This document shows, in pieces, positions 32,742 to 41,753 of a stretch of 64,000 nucleotides of DNA. The stretch spans positions 4,662,071 through 4,726,070 of the forward strand of contig NZ_CP031704.1 of NCBI RefSeq assembly GCF_003428335.1. The letters run 5' to 3'. The notes beneath the pieces were generated by a model. The model searched no databases and was not told the DNA's origin. It saw only the letters and a list, made by a program, of their open reading frames with translations. This DNA comes from Solimonas sp. K1W22B-7 (GTDB lineage Bacteria > Pseudomonadota > Gammaproteobacteria > Nevskiales > Nevskiaceae). The position numbers were made by a program, and so were the translations under genes. How positions within the stretch are numbered: position 1 is the stretch's first letter; every line of letters starts with the position of its first letter.

Positions 32742-34092
32742 GGCCGCCCCGCGCGGCTGGCGCGACGCCCTGCGCATGTACGGCCACCCGCGGGTGGCCA
32801 GCATGCTGTTCCTGGGCTTCTCGGCGGGCCTGCCCTTCCTGCTGGTGTTCTCCACGCTGTCGGCCTGGCTGGCGCAGGCCGGCGTGCAGCGCGCCACCAT
32901 CGGCATGCTCAGCTGGGTGGGCATCACCTACTCGATCAAGTTCTTCTGGGCGCCGGTGGTGGACCGCCTGGCGCTGCCGGGCCTGACGCGCCTGCTCGGC
33001 CGGCGCCGCAGCTGGATGCTGCTGGCGCAGGTCGGCTTGGCCTGCGGCCTCGCCGGCCTGGCGCTGCACGACCCGGCGACGCAGCTGCGCAGCATGGTGT
33101 ACTGCGCGCTGCTGGTGGCCTTCTCCTCGGCGACGCAGGACATCGCGATCGACGCCTGGCGCATCGAGGCGGCGGAACAGTCGCTGCAGGGCAACATGTC
33201 GGCCGCCTACCAGCTGGGCTACCGCATCGCCCTGATCGTGGCCGGCGCCGGTGCGCTGTTCCTGGCCGCCGAGCAGGGCTGGCAGATGTCGTATCTCACG
33301 ATGGCGGCGCTGGTCGGCGTGGGCGTGGTCACGACGCTGCTGATCGCCGAGCCGGAACAGAAGATCAGCCGCGCCACGCTGCTGCAGGAAGAACGCGTGC
33401 TGCGCTTCATCGAGCAGCGCCAGCACTGGCCGGAAGGCTTGCGCCATGCGGGCGCCTGGGTGATCGGCGCGGTGGTCTGCCCCTTCGTCGATTTCTTCCA
33501 GCGCAACGGCTGGAAGCTGGGTGCGCTGATCCTGTGCTTCGTCGGCCTGTTCCGCCTGACCGACATCACCATGGGCGTGATGGCCAACCCTTTCTATCTC
33601 AGCCTCGGCTACACGCTCAAGCAGATCGCCGCCATCGCCAAGGGCTATGGCGTGGTGATGTCGATCCTCGGCGCCTTCCTCGGCGGCCTGGCGGTCGCGC
33701 GCTGGGGCGCGCTGCGGGCGCTGCTGATCGGCGGGGTGGTGGTGATCCTGAGCAATCTCTGCTTCGCCCTGCTGGCGCTGCACGGCCAGCCCAGCATCGA
33801 GGGCCTGGCGCTGGTGATCAGCGCCGACAACCTCGCCGCCGGCCTGGCCGGCTCGGCCTTCATCGCCTACCTGTCGGGACTGACCAACACCGCCTACACC
33901 GCCACGCAGTACGCCCTGTTCAGCTCGCTGTTCACGCTGCCGGGCAAGCTGATGGGCGGCGCCTCGGGCTGGGTGGTGGACCAGATCGGCTTCGTCGGCT
34001 TCTTCCTCTATACCTCGGCCCTGGGCCTGCCGGCGCTGCTGATCCTGCTGCAGCTCAATCGGCGGCTGCCTGCACCGAGCGCAGCTTCCTGA
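32731..34092 (+). CDS. ampG: AmpG-type muropeptide permease (MFS)
   Basis: 453 residues with about twelve to fourteen membrane helices. AmpG-like features: the N-terminal GFSAGLPFLLVFSTLSAWL, IKFFWAPVVDR and SSATQDIAIDAWRIE. It imports anhydro-muropeptides from the periplasm for wall recycling and, in many species, beta-lactamase signalling (family knowledge). The start overlaps the xthA end. Its 3-prime end overlaps the convergent acetyltransferase gene by 38 bases. Confidence 0.9.
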   Translation: MTSEAAPRGWRDALRMYGHPRVASMLFLGFSAGLPFLLVFSTLSAWLAQAGVQRATIGMLSWVGITYSIKFFWAPVVDRLALPGLTRLLGRRRSWMLLAQVGLACGLAGLALHDPATQLRSMVYCALLVAFSSATQDIAIDAWRIEAAEQSLQGNMSAAYQLGYRIALIVAGAGALFLAAEQGWQMSYLTMAALVGVGVVTTLLIAEPEQKISRATLLQEERVLRFIEQRQHWPEGLRHAGAWVIGAVVCPFVDFFQRNGWKLGALILCFVGLFRLTDITMGVMANPFYLSLGYTLKQIAAIAKGYGVVMSILGAFLGGLAVARWGALRALLIGGVVVILSNLCFALLALHGQPSIEGLALVISADNLAAGLAGSAFIAYLSGLTNTAYTATQYALFSSLFTLPGKLMGGASGWVVDQIGFVGFFLYTSALGLPALLILLQLNRRLPAPSAAS

Positions 34093-34693
34093 AGACCTCG
34101 GCGAAGCGCTTGCCGATCTCGTTGCCGTCGGGTACGTCCCAGGCACGCGAGTAGACCGGCATGCGCAGGCGGTCGATGTTGTCGGCGCGGCCGGCATGCT
34201 CGGCGCCCATCAGCTTGAGGTGCTTGATGATGCGCTCGTTGTCGGACAGCACGTCGTAGTTGAAGCTGCGGATGCCGGCACGATGCGCCGACAGGTGCAG
34301 GCAGGCCTGCAGCACGAAGCCGGTGCCGCGGCCCTGGTACTCGTCGGCGATCACGATGGCCACGTCGGCCATCTTCGGGTCGTCCTCCAGGCGCACATAG
34401 CGCGCGATGCCGATACCCGGCTCGTCCGGCTTTTCCAGGTTGAGCGCACCCCAGGCGACGTGGCTGACATCGTCGGTGGAAGTGAATGCCTTCAGCTGTT
34501 CCTCGCTCAGATCGTCGACGTGATCGAGGAAGCGGCGGCGGCGTGCCAGCTGCGACAGCTGGCGAAAGCCATCGCGCAGCCGTGGCGCATCCTCGTGGCG
34601 GATCGGCCGCAGCAGCACGCGCAGGCCATCGTCCAGCGGGTATTCGAATGCGGCGGGCAGCGTCGGGGAGAAAAGGCTGGAGAGCATGCCCAT
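34055..34693 (-). CDS. GNAT-family N-acetyltransferase
   Basis: 212 residues. The GNAT fold is shown by LRPIRHEDAPRLRDGF at the N-terminal side, VAIVIADEYQGRGTG (acetyl-CoA binding, Q/RxxGxG/A) and a following helix. It is similar to the acetyltransferase domain used in Pat-type protein acylases, though it stands alone here. Substrate unknown. It is convergent and overlapping with ampG by 38 bases; the next gene upstream on the same strand is 13 bases away. Confidence 0.82.
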   Translation of the reverse strand: MGMLSSLFSPTLPAAFEYPLDDGLRVLLRPIRHEDAPRLRDGFRQLSQLARRRRFLDHVDDLSEEQLKAFTSTDDVSHVAWGALNLEKPDEPGIGIARYVRLEDDPKMADVAIVIADEYQGRGTGFVLQACLHLSAHRAGIRSFNYDVLSDNERIIKHLKLMGAEHAGRADNIDRLRMPVYSRAWDVPDGNEIGKRFAEVFRKLRSVQAAAD

Positions 34694-34706
34694 CGCGCGT
34701 GGCCCT

Positions 34707-35006
34707 TCAGAGATTCATCTGGTCGATGAAATCCGCCGGGTTGTCCCAGCGCCCCGAGGACAGCGCCTCGTCGTTGATCCCGTAATCCTCGCGCCCGATG
34801 TCGAGCGCCCCGGAATAGTCCTCGGGCGGCGCGCAAGACCGGGCGCTGATTTCCACCCAGGTATCGAAATCGAGTTCCTCGAGCGTGCCGTCGAAGTGCT
34901 GCACGAGCACCACTTCAGCGGCAGTATCCAGGCCGACGATCTCGAACGGTTCGCCGTCGGTCTGGAACCACTTGCCGACCGACATCTCGCGTAGCCACTC
35001 CGCCAT
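34707..35006 (-). CDS. Conserved small acidic protein
   Basis: 99 residues; AGGAGG precedes the start. Begins MAEWLREMSVGKWFQTDGEPFEIVGLD, continues with an acidic region (EELDFDTWVEI) and ends in PADFIDQMN. Cytosolic, no metal motif. It resembles small conserved proteins of unknown function found in gammaproteobacteria. Probably co-transcribed with the downstream acetyltransferase gene. Confidence 0.75.
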   Translation of the reverse strand: MAEWLREMSVGKWFQTDGEPFEIVGLDTAAEVVLVQHFDGTLEELDFDTWVEISARSCAPPEDYSGALDIGREDYGINDEALSSGRWDNPADFIDQMNL

Positions 35007-35148
35007 GACAACACCTCCTGCATTCCATCGCAGATGGGAGTGAGTTTGTTTTACGCCGGTTGACGGTGAGGTTCAAGGCACCGCGCGAGGGATGAGGGGC
35101 AAGGGACTGAATGCTTGTGAAACTTTAGTGAAAGCCCAAGCGTGAGCC

Positions 35149-35177
35149 GTTCGCCCTGAGCCTGTCGAAGGGTGAAC
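35149..35177. repeat. 29-bp dispersed repeat (copy 2)
   Basis: Identical to 6382-6410. A related inverse-oriented fragment (CCTTCGACAAGCTCAGGAC) lies at 35218-35236, so the pair could form a larger hairpin between the acidic protein gene and tas. Confidence 0.75.
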
Positions 35178-35261
35178 GGCCGCCACCGCAGTCAACAGTT
35201 GCCGCTCATGCTTCGATCCTTCGACAAGCTCAGGACTTCAGCACGAACGGCAATCCCCCGG

Positions 35262-36296
35262 CTACGGCGCCGGGATCGTGAACCGCTGGTGGATCTCTTC
35301 GATGCCCTTGGTCACGTCCCTGCCCAGCTTCACGTCCACGCTGGCGATATTGCTGCGCAGCTGCTCCATGGTGGTGGCGCCGATGATCGTCGACGTCATG
35401 AACGGGCGCGTGCGCACATAGGCCAGGGCCATCTGGGCCGGATCGAGTCCGTTCGCCCGCGCCAGGGCCACGTATTCGCGCGTGGCCAGTTCCACCTGCT
35501 CCTTGGTGTAGCGGGTGAAGCGCGAGAACAGCGTGATGCGGCCGTCGGGCGGCAGGGCACCGTGCAGGTACTTGCCGCTGAGCACGCCGAAGGCCAGCGG
35601 CGAATAGGCCACCAGGCTCACGTCCTCGCGCTGCGTGAATTCCGCCAGGCCCACTTCGAAGCTGCGGTTGAGCAGGCTGTAGGGGTTCTGGATGCTGGCG
35701 ACGCGCGGCAGGCCCTGCTCGCGCGACAGCCGCAGATACTCCGACAGGCCCCAGGGCGTTTCGTTGGAGATGCCGGCGTGGCGGACCTTGCCCTGCTTCA
35801 CCAGCTCGCCCAGCGCGTCCAGCGTCTCCTCGATCGGCACGCCGCCGTCTTCGCCGCGGTGCTCATAGCCGAGCTTGCCGAAGTAATTGGTCGGCCGCTG
35901 CGGCCAGTGGATCTGGTAGAGGTCGATGTAGTCGGTGCCAAGCCGGCGCAGGTTGTCCGCGCAGGCGCTCAGCACCGAGTCGCGGTCCAGCTTCGTGCCG
36001 CCGCGCAGGTAAGGGAACAGGCCGGGACCGGTGACCTTGGTGGCCAGGATCAGTTCCTGGCGCCTGCCGGTCTTGCGCAGCCAGCTGCCGATGTAGTCCT
36101 CGGTGCGGCCCTGCGTCTCCGGCTTGGGCGGTACCGGGTACATCTCGGCGGCGTCGAAGAAATTGATGCCCTGCGCCACGGCGTAGTCCATCTGTTCGTG
36201 GGCCTGCGCCTCGCTGTTCTGCTCCCCCCAGGTCATGGTGCCCAGGCAGATCTCGGTGACTTCCAGGCCGGTGCGGCCCAGCGGATTCTTCTTCAT
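35262..36296 (-). CDS. tas: NADPH-dependent aldo-keto reductase, Tas family
   Basis: 344 residues from the ATG giving MKKNPLGRTGLEVTEICLGTMTWGEQNSEA, the Tas-type N terminus. Catalytic Asp/Tyr lie in FFDAAEMYP, Lys in LATKV and His in YQIHWPQRPTN; GATTMEQLRSNI near the end contacts NADPH. It matches E. coli Tas along its full length. Physiological substrate unknown. It lies 58 bases downstream of the phosphoribulokinase gene on the same strand. Confidence 0.92.
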   Translation of the reverse strand: MKKNPLGRTGLEVTEICLGTMTWGEQNSEAQAHEQMDYAVAQGINFFDAAEMYPVPPKPETQGRTEDYIGSWLRKTGRRQELILATKVTGPGLFPYLRGGTKLDRDSVLSACADNLRRLGTDYIDLYQIHWPQRPTNYFGKLGYEHRGEDGGVPIEETLDALGELVKQGKVRHAGISNETPWGLSEYLRLSREQGLPRVASIQNPYSLLNRSFEVGLAEFTQREDVSLVAYSPLAFGVLSGKYLHGALPPDGRITLFSRFTRYTKEQVELATREYVALARANGLDPAQMALAYVRTRPFMTSTIIGATTMEQLRSNIASVDVKLGRDVTKGIEEIHQRFTIPAP

Positions 36297-36354
36297 GCGA
36301 TGCCCTTCTGAGGGAGTGCTTGGGGAACTCAGACCACGGCCGCGGCTGCGCGTT

Positions 36355-37245
36355 TCAGGCAGCGTCCCTGAGCGCTTCGGCACGGCGGCGCGCCAGCTGT
36401 TCGATGGCCGGGCGCAGGATCAGTTCCATCGCCTGCGCCTGCAGCGGCCCCGGCACCACCAGGGTCTGCTCGTGCGAGCGGAAGGTGCCGGGCAGTTCGC
36501 GCTTGAGGAACTCGAAGTCGGACTGGACGCGCGAGTGCTCGTTGAAGTGCACCACAAACAGCGTCTCCTCCGGCAGCGGGATCTCGCGCACCACGAAGGG
36601 GTTGCTGGTGTCCACCAGCGGCACGCGCTGGAAGTTGATGTCGGTGCGCGAGAACTGCGGCGTGATGTGATTCACGTAGTCCGGCAGGCGGCGCAAGATC
36701 GTGGCGGTGACCTCTTCCGTGCGGTAGCCGCGCTCGGCGGTGTCGCGGTTGATCTTCTGGATCCATTCCAGGTTGATCACCGGCGTCACGCCGATCAGCA
36801 GGTCCATGCAGCCGGCGACGTTGACGTCGTCGCTGGCGAAACCGCCATGCAGACCTTCGTAGAACAGCACGTCGGTGTCGGACGGCAGGCGCTCCCAGGG
36901 CGTGAAGGTGCCCGAGGGTTGGCCAGCGTCGATCGCCTCGGCGTCGGTATGCAGGTAGTGGCGCGTCCAGCCGGTGCCGCGCTCGGAATACTCGCGCAGC
37001 GTGGCTTCCAGCCGCTCCAGCAGATTGGCGGCGGGACCGAACAGCGAGAAGTGCTCACCGCGGATACGCGCGCGCTCCAGCGCCTGCCGCACCTGGGAGC
37101 GGTCATAGGCGTGGAAGGCGTCACCCTCGATCACCGCCGGGCGCAGGCCCAGCTGATCGAAGATGCCCTCCATCACGCGCGTGGCCGTGCTGGTGCCCGC
37201 ACCGCTGGAGCCGGTGACGCCGATGATGGGGTGTTTCGCGGACAT
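36355..37245 (-). CDS. prkB: Phosphoribulokinase, bacterial class I (PrkB-like)
   Basis: 296 residues. P-loop GVTGSSGAGTSTA, then EGDAFHAYDR, LFYEGLHGG (Walker-B-like) and LEWIQKINRDTAERGYRTE, the class I PRK pattern. It phosphorylates ribulose-5-phosphate. No RuBisCO or other Calvin-cycle gene is in the window, so a role like that of the orphan PrkB of E. coli is more likely than carbon fixation. AGAGG precedes the start. Confidence 0.9.
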   Translation of the reverse strand: MSAKHPIIGVTGSSGAGTSTATRVMEGIFDQLGLRPAVIEGDAFHAYDRSQVRQALERARIRGEHFSLFGPAANLLERLEATLREYSERGTGWTRHYLHTDAEAIDAGQPSGTFTPWERLPSDTDVLFYEGLHGGFASDDVNVAGCMDLLIGVTPVINLEWIQKINRDTAERGYRTEEVTATILRRLPDYVNHITPQFSRTDINFQRVPLVDTSNPFVVREIPLPEETLFVVHFNEHSRVQSDFEFLKRELPGTFRSHEQTLVVPGPLQAQAMELILRPAIEQLARRRAEALRDAA

Positions 37246-37352
37246 GTTGCCTCTTGAGCCAAAAACCGTTACCGCCGCGTGACACGAGCATACGGGAATT
37301 TTCGGCAGGGGGAAGAGCCGGGCCTGGTGGCGACACGCAATGGATTGATTGT

Positions 37353-37380
37353 TTCCCTCTCCCGCCAGCGGGAGAGGGAA
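37353..37380. repeat. REP-like hairpin, CCCTCTCCCGC family (copy 5)
   Basis: TTCCCTCTCCCGC / GCGGGAGAGGGAA, perfect 13-bp stem with a two-base loop, between prkB and trmB. Confidence 0.85.
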
Positions 37381-37394
37381 TAAAGAGGTGACGG

Positions 37395-38114
37395 CTATAC
37401 CCGCTCAAATGCCAGGTCGAACACCTCGTGCCCCAGCCGCTCGCCGCGAGCCTCGAAGCGCGTCTTCAGGCGCGTGGCGGGCATTTCCACGTAGCGGCCA
37501 TCCGGCGCGCGGTTGCGCAGGCCCGGGGCGGCGTTGAGCACTTCCAGCATGTGCTCGGCGTAGGGCGCCCAGTCGGTGGCCAGCTGCCACTCGCCACCCA
37601 CTTTCAATTTCCGCACCACCAGCTGCGCGAACTCCGGCTGCACCAGGCGGCGCTTGTGATGGCGCTTCTTGTGCCAGGGGTCAGGGAACTGGACGACCAC
37701 CTGGTCCAGGCTGGCGTCGGGAATGCCGTCGCGCAGCAACTCCACCGCATCATGGCTGGCGACGCGGAGGTTGCCCAGGCCGGCGTGGGCGGCGCGATTC
37801 AGCACGCGGCCGACGCCGGGGCGATGCACCTCCACGCCGATGAAGTCCCAGCCGGGTTCGGCGGCCGCACGCGCCAGCAGGTGATCGCCGGCGCCAAAGC
37901 CGATCTCGAACATCAGCGGCGCCCTGCGCCCGAAGACGGCGGCCAGGTCCAGCGCCTGGGTAGTGGGCTCGATGCCGTAGCGCGGCCACTGCTCGGCCAG
38001 GGAACGCTCCTGGCCATCGGTCATGCGGCCTTCGCGGCGCACGAAGGAGCGGATGCGGCGCAGGTGCGCGGGCTCGCCCTCCGGCAGCTCCGGCGTGTCC
38101 GACGGCCCCGCCAT
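37395..38114 (-). CDS. trmB: tRNA (guanine-N7)-methyltransferase
   Basis: 239 residues. Forms m7G46 in tRNA. It has EIGFGAGDHLL (SAM motif I), the GVEVHRPGVGR segment, and the diagnostic VQFPDPWHKKRHHKRRLVQ. The start lies two bases after the thiG stop, so the genes are co-transcribed; the thiG-trmB pair is conserved in pseudomonads. Confidence 0.96.
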   Translation of the reverse strand: MAGPSDTPELPEGEPAHLRRIRSFVRREGRMTDGQERSLAEQWPRYGIEPTTQALDLAAVFGRRAPLMFEIGFGAGDHLLARAAAEPGWDFIGVEVHRPGVGRVLNRAAHAGLGNLRVASHDAVELLRDGIPDASLDQVVVQFPDPWHKKRHHKRRLVQPEFAQLVVRKLKVGGEWQLATDWAPYAEHMLEVLNAAPGLRNRAPDGRYVEMPATRLKTRFEARGERLGHEVFDLAFERV

Positions 38115-38116
38115 GC

Positions 38117-38902
38117 CTAGATGATGCCTTCCAGCGGCGAAGATGCGCTGGCGTAGCGGCGGCGCGGCATGCGCCCCGCCAGGCGCGCTTCGCGGCCGGC
38201 TTCGATCGCCTTGCGCATGGCCGAGGCCATCAGCACCGGGTTCTTCGCCTCGGCGATGGCAGTATTCATCAGCACGCCGTCGCAGCCCAGCTCCATCGCG
38301 ATGGCCGCGTCGGAGGCGGTGCCGACGCCGGCGTCGACGATGATCGGCACCTTGGCGTTCTCGATGATGGTCAGCAGGTTGTAGCGGTTCTGGATCCCCA
38401 GGCCCGAACCGATCGGCGCGGCCAGCGGCATCACGGCGACGCAGCCGATCTCTTCCAGGCGCTTGCACAGGATGGGATCGTCGCTGGTGTAGACCATCAC
38501 GTCGAAACCTTCCTTGACCAGGATCTTCGCGGCTTCCAGCGTCGCGGTCACGTCCGGGTACAGCGTCTGCTTGTCGCCCAGCACTTCCAGCTTGACCAGC
38601 TTGTGGCCGTCGAGCAGTTCGCGGGCCAGGCGGCAGGTGCGCACGGCGTCATCGGCGGTGTAGCAGCCGGCGGTGTTGGGCAGGATGGTGTAGCGGCTGG
38701 GCGGGACCACGTCGAGCAGGTTGGGCTCGCCCTTGTTCTGGCCGATGTTGGTGCGGCGGATCGCCACGGTGATGATCTCGGCGCCGGCGGCCTCGGTGGC
38801 CTCGCGGGTCTGCTCCAGGTCCTTGTACTTGCCGGAGCCCACCAGCAGGCGGGAACGGTAGGCCTTGCCCGCGATGATCAGCGGATCTGCATTGATGGTC
38901 AT
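38117..38902 (-). CDS. thiG: Thiazole synthase
   Basis: 261 residues. It builds the thiazole phosphate of thiamine from deoxyxylulose-5-phosphate, dehydroglycine and ThiS thiocarboxylate. Motifs: [33 protein letters not shown], the active Lys in VKLEVLGD, and [13 protein letters not shown]. Its usual partner thiS is not adjacent: it lies 2.6 kb away on the other strand, past a tRNA and a secretin gene. Confidence 0.96.
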   Translation of the reverse strand: MTINADPLIIAGKAYRSRLLVGSGKYKDLEQTREATEAAGAEIITVAIRRTNIGQNKGEPNLLDVVPPSRYTILPNTAGCYTADDAVRTCRLARELLDGHKLVKLEVLGDKQTLYPDVTATLEAAKILVKEGFDVMVYTSDDPILCKRLEEIGCVAVMPLAAPIGSGLGIQNRYNLLTIIENAKVPIIVDAGVGTASDAAIAMELGCDGVLMNTAIAEAKNPVLMASAMRKAIEAGREARLAGRMPRRRYASASSPLEGII

Positions 38903-38924
38903 GGGCGTGTGCGCAGCGAAAAAG

Positions 38925-38998
38925 TGGAGCGGGTGATGGGAATCGAACCCACGCTAGCAGCTTGGGAAGCTGCAGTTCTACCATTGAACTACACCCGC
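38925..38998 (-). tRNA. tRNA-Gly (anticodon CCC)
   Basis: Cloverleaf on the minus strand: acceptor GCGGGTG/CACCCGC, D-arm GTTC/GAAC, anticodon stem GCAGC/GCTGC with loop TTCCCAA (anticodon CCC), T-arm GTGGG-TTCGATT-CCCAT, then T and encoded CCA. Closely resembles E. coli glyU. Confidence 0.96.
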
Positions 38999-39195
38999 GC
39001 GAGGGGTGTAGTTTAGCTGATCGACTCCCGCCGGGAACAGAACCACGCGCGGAACCCGCCGGACCCGGTGCCAGGCCAGGGGGAGCGAAAGCGCATAAGA
39101 TGGCCTGACGGCGGCCCCGGGGCACCGGCAATGGTGAGGGGACGGGGCAGTCTGGCGGTGCCGGACCACAGGCAGTCGCGCACAGGGGGAAAGGG

Positions 39196-41394
39196 ATGAG
39201 GGAGCTGAGGGCTGTGGGGACGACGCTCGCGCGGCGCCGCCAGGGGCTGGCGCGCATGGCGGCGGGTTTGCTGGTCCTGGGCGCCATGCTGCCTGCCGCG
39301 GCACAGTTCACGGACAGTTCGCCTTTCGGCGCGGCAACAGCCCCCGCAGCCTCGCAGGCGCAGGCACCCGCCGCCGGGGCAAGGACCGATGTGGCGGTCA
39401 CCGCCTTCACCCCCAGCTACGTGCAGACCGACCGCATGCTGGCGGCGCTCAAGGCGCTGGGGTACACGGTGATCGAGTTCGGCAACCAGGTCGACGCCAA
39501 CGCGCGCGACCGCATCTTCAACCCGCTCTCCGTGGTGCAGGCGGGCACGCCCCTGCCCGCGATCATCAAGCTGCCCGACGCCGAGAAGACCAGCCTGCTC
39601 GATGCGCCGCCCTCCACTGGCCTCTTCGGCGGCTTCGGCGGCTCGTCGGGGGGCTCCTTCGGCGGTTCGCAGTACGGCTCCAACCTGCCGCAGCTTTCCG
39701 CGGTGCCGGACATCGGCGGCAGCTACCTGCACGGCGTCACCGCGGGGGGCGAGGACCAGCGGGTGCTGATCGTGTACGACCCGGCCGACCGTCGCTCGCT
39801 GGACCGGCTGCAGACCCTGCTGCGCGACAGCATCGACGTGCCCGCGCGGCAGGTCGTGATCGAAGCCCTGGTGATCGAGGTCAACCGCGACAAGATGCGC
39901 GATCTGGGCATCACCTTCAGCGGTGCCGACGGCAAGTGGTCGGGCTCCTTCCTGCGCTCCAACGCCGACCAGCAGCTGCCGCTGCTGCTGGGCTTCAACG
40001 ACGCCCTGGATGCGGTCGGGAATTTCCAGGCCTCGCTGCGTGCCCTGGTCAGCCGCGGCGATGCCGAGATCCTGTCCAACCCCTCGGTGCTGGTCATGGA
40101 CGGCCGCCAGGCCCGTATCCAGATCGGCCAGCAGATTCCCATCGTGCAGAGCACCACCAACTTCGGCTCGACCCAGGAGTCGGTGCAGTACTTCCCGGTC
40201 GGCATCGTGCTCAACCTGCGCCCGCGCATCAGCGAGAACCAGAAGCAGGTGACGATGCAGGTGGAGACCATCGTCAGCTCGGTCAACAGCGGCGGCGCCG
40301 GCATCCGCACCGAATCCGGCGCGCTGCTGGCACCGGCGGTGGACAACCGCCAGGTGCAGACCTTCGTGCGCGTGGCCGACAACACGCCGTTCATCATCGG
40401 CGGCCTGATCGCCACCGACAAATCCAAGCGCAACAGCGGCATCCCGCTGCTCTCCGACCTGCCGGGCATCGGTGGCCTGTTCCGCCGCAACACCACCGAG
40501 GAACGCCGCAACGAGGTGATCGTGGTACTGACGCCGCACGTCGTGCCGCAGGACAGCCACAACTTCAGCTATACACGCCCCAAGGACTCCAGCGACTTCG
40601 ACTCCAGCGACCATGCGCTGTTCCGCGACGGCTACCGCATCCGCTCGCGTGAAGTCTTCGACCTGGCGCACCTGCAGCAGAGTGCGCAACTGCTGAGCCT
40701 GCGCCAGACGGCGCAGCGGCTGGCGCAGCGCGGTCCGCAGCTGGCACAGGACCCCGACGTGGCCCTGGTACTGGCGGGAGGCATCCCCGGCGAGGACATC
40801 CTGGTGCGGCGCATGCTGTGGGAAACCGTGCGCAATACCGACTACGGCAAGCACATCGATCCCGACCGCATCGTGCTGTTCACCCAGCCGGCCGGCGAAG
40901 GACGGCCACGCCTGGCCTTCCTGCGCGACCTGCTGGCCGGCCTGCCGGAGGACCAGTCGCTGGTGCTGAACTTCGGCCGCGGTACCGACAGCGACGTCGC
41001 CCAGCCGGCCGCAGCGGTCGAGCGCGTGCCGACGCCATCCGACGCTGCCGCCCTGATGACGGCGCAGAACCGCGACGCCGGGCGGCGCGAGCACGCGCTG
41101 GTCCTGCGCGCCGGGAAGAAGGACGAGCGGATCACGCCGCTGGAGTGGCTGCGCAGCGCCCTGGTCCTCAAACGCATCCTGGACCTCAACGCCACGCTGC
41201 CGCTGACGATCTCGGAGTTCTACGGTGGACGGCAGATCGTCTATCCCACCGCCGACGACCTGGCGCAGTCCTTCCAGCTGATCGATCCGCGCGCGGCGCA
41301 GTACTGGTACGAGGCGCAGGACTACTACCCCGCCTTCGAGCGCGAGTTCAATCGCGCCGCGGCGCACATCGAAGCCCTGGACAAGGCGCCCTGA
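39196..41394 (+). CDS. Orphan secretin-family outer-membrane protein with long unique C-terminal region
   Basis: 732 residues. Signal peptide to about AAAQ37. A short N-terminal domain (about 65-130) and a Gly/Ser-rich linker (GGFGGSSGGSFGG) precede the secretin core at about 200-452: VIEALVIEV, SRGDAEILSNPSVLVMDG, IPIVQ, the DLPGIGGLFRR motif and RRNEVIVVLTPHVV. The remaining about 280 residues, Gln/Arg/Leu-rich with WETVRNTDYG and AQYWYEAQDYYPAFE, match nothing I recognise. No GspE/F/G, type III or pilus genes are nearby. It probably forms or partly forms an outer-membrane channel; the transported substrate is unknown. Confidence 0.85.
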   Translation: MRELRAVGTTLARRRQGLARMAAGLLVLGAMLPAAAQFTDSSPFGAATAPAASQAQAPAAGARTDVAVTAFTPSYVQTDRMLAALKALGYTVIEFGNQVDANARDRIFNPLSVVQAGTPLPAIIKLPDAEKTSLLDAPPSTGLFGGFGGSSGGSFGGSQYGSNLPQLSAVPDIGGSYLHGVTAGGEDQRVLIVYDPADRRSLDRLQTLLRDSIDVPARQVVIEALVIEVNRDKMRDLGITFSGADGKWSGSFLRSNADQQLPLLLGFNDALDAVGNFQASLRALVSRGDAEILSNPSVLVMDGRQARIQIGQQIPIVQSTTNFGSTQESVQYFPVGIVLNLRPRISENQKQVTMQVETIVSSVNSGGAGIRTESGALLAPAVDNRQVQTFVRVADNTPFIIGGLIATDKSKRNSGIPLLSDLPGIGGLFRRNTTEERRNEVIVVLTPHVVPQDSHNFSYTRPKDSSDFDSSDHALFRDGYRIRSREVFDLAHLQQSAQLLSLRQTAQRLAQRGPQLAQDPDVALVLAGGIPGEDILVRRMLWETVRNTDYGKHIDPDRIVLFTQPAGEGRPRLAFLRDLLAGLPEDQSLVLNFGRGTDSDVAQPAAAVERVPTPSDAAALMTAQNRDAGRREHALVLRAGKKDERITPLEWLRSALVLKRILDLNATLPLTISEFYGGRQIVYPTADDLAQSFQLIDPRAAQYWYEAQDYYPAFEREFNRAAAHIEALDKAP

Positions 41395-41493
41395 GGCCCG
41401 TCGCGTGCACGGCAACTGCGGCCCGGCGGTTGAGCCCGCCGGCCAGGTAGCCCCTGGCGTGGCCCGGCCCGGCAGCCGCGATAGAATCCGGCC

Positions 41494-41694
41494 ATGAACC
41501 TACGCATCAACGGTGAAGTCCAACAACAGCCTGCGCCCTGCTCGGTGGCGCAGCTCGTCGAGCAGTTGCAGCTGGCCGGCAAGCGCCTGGCGGTGGAGCG
41601 CAACGGCGAGATCGTGCCGCGCTCGACCTACACGGACACCTGGCTGGCCGACGGCGACCAGCTGGAGATCGTGCAGGCGATCGGCGGCGGCTGA
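41494..41694 (+). CDS. thiS: Sulfur carrier protein ThiS
   Basis: 66 residues, ubiquitin-like, beginning MNLRINGEVQ and ending QAIGGG; the terminal Gly-Gly carries the thiocarboxylate used by ThiG. An extra third Gly is unusual compared with the common AIAGG end. It is detached from thiG-trmB, which lies on the opposite strand. An A/T-rich 50-base stretch follows, probably the asmA promoter region. Confidence 0.9.
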   Translation: MNLRINGEVQQQPAPCSVAQLVEQLQLAGKRLAVERNGEIVPRSTYTDTWLADGDQLEIVQAIGGG

Positions 41695-41753
41695 TTGAGA
41701 TTTTTCACTGTATATAGAATAAATGTCATATAAATAATCACGGACGAATTCCC

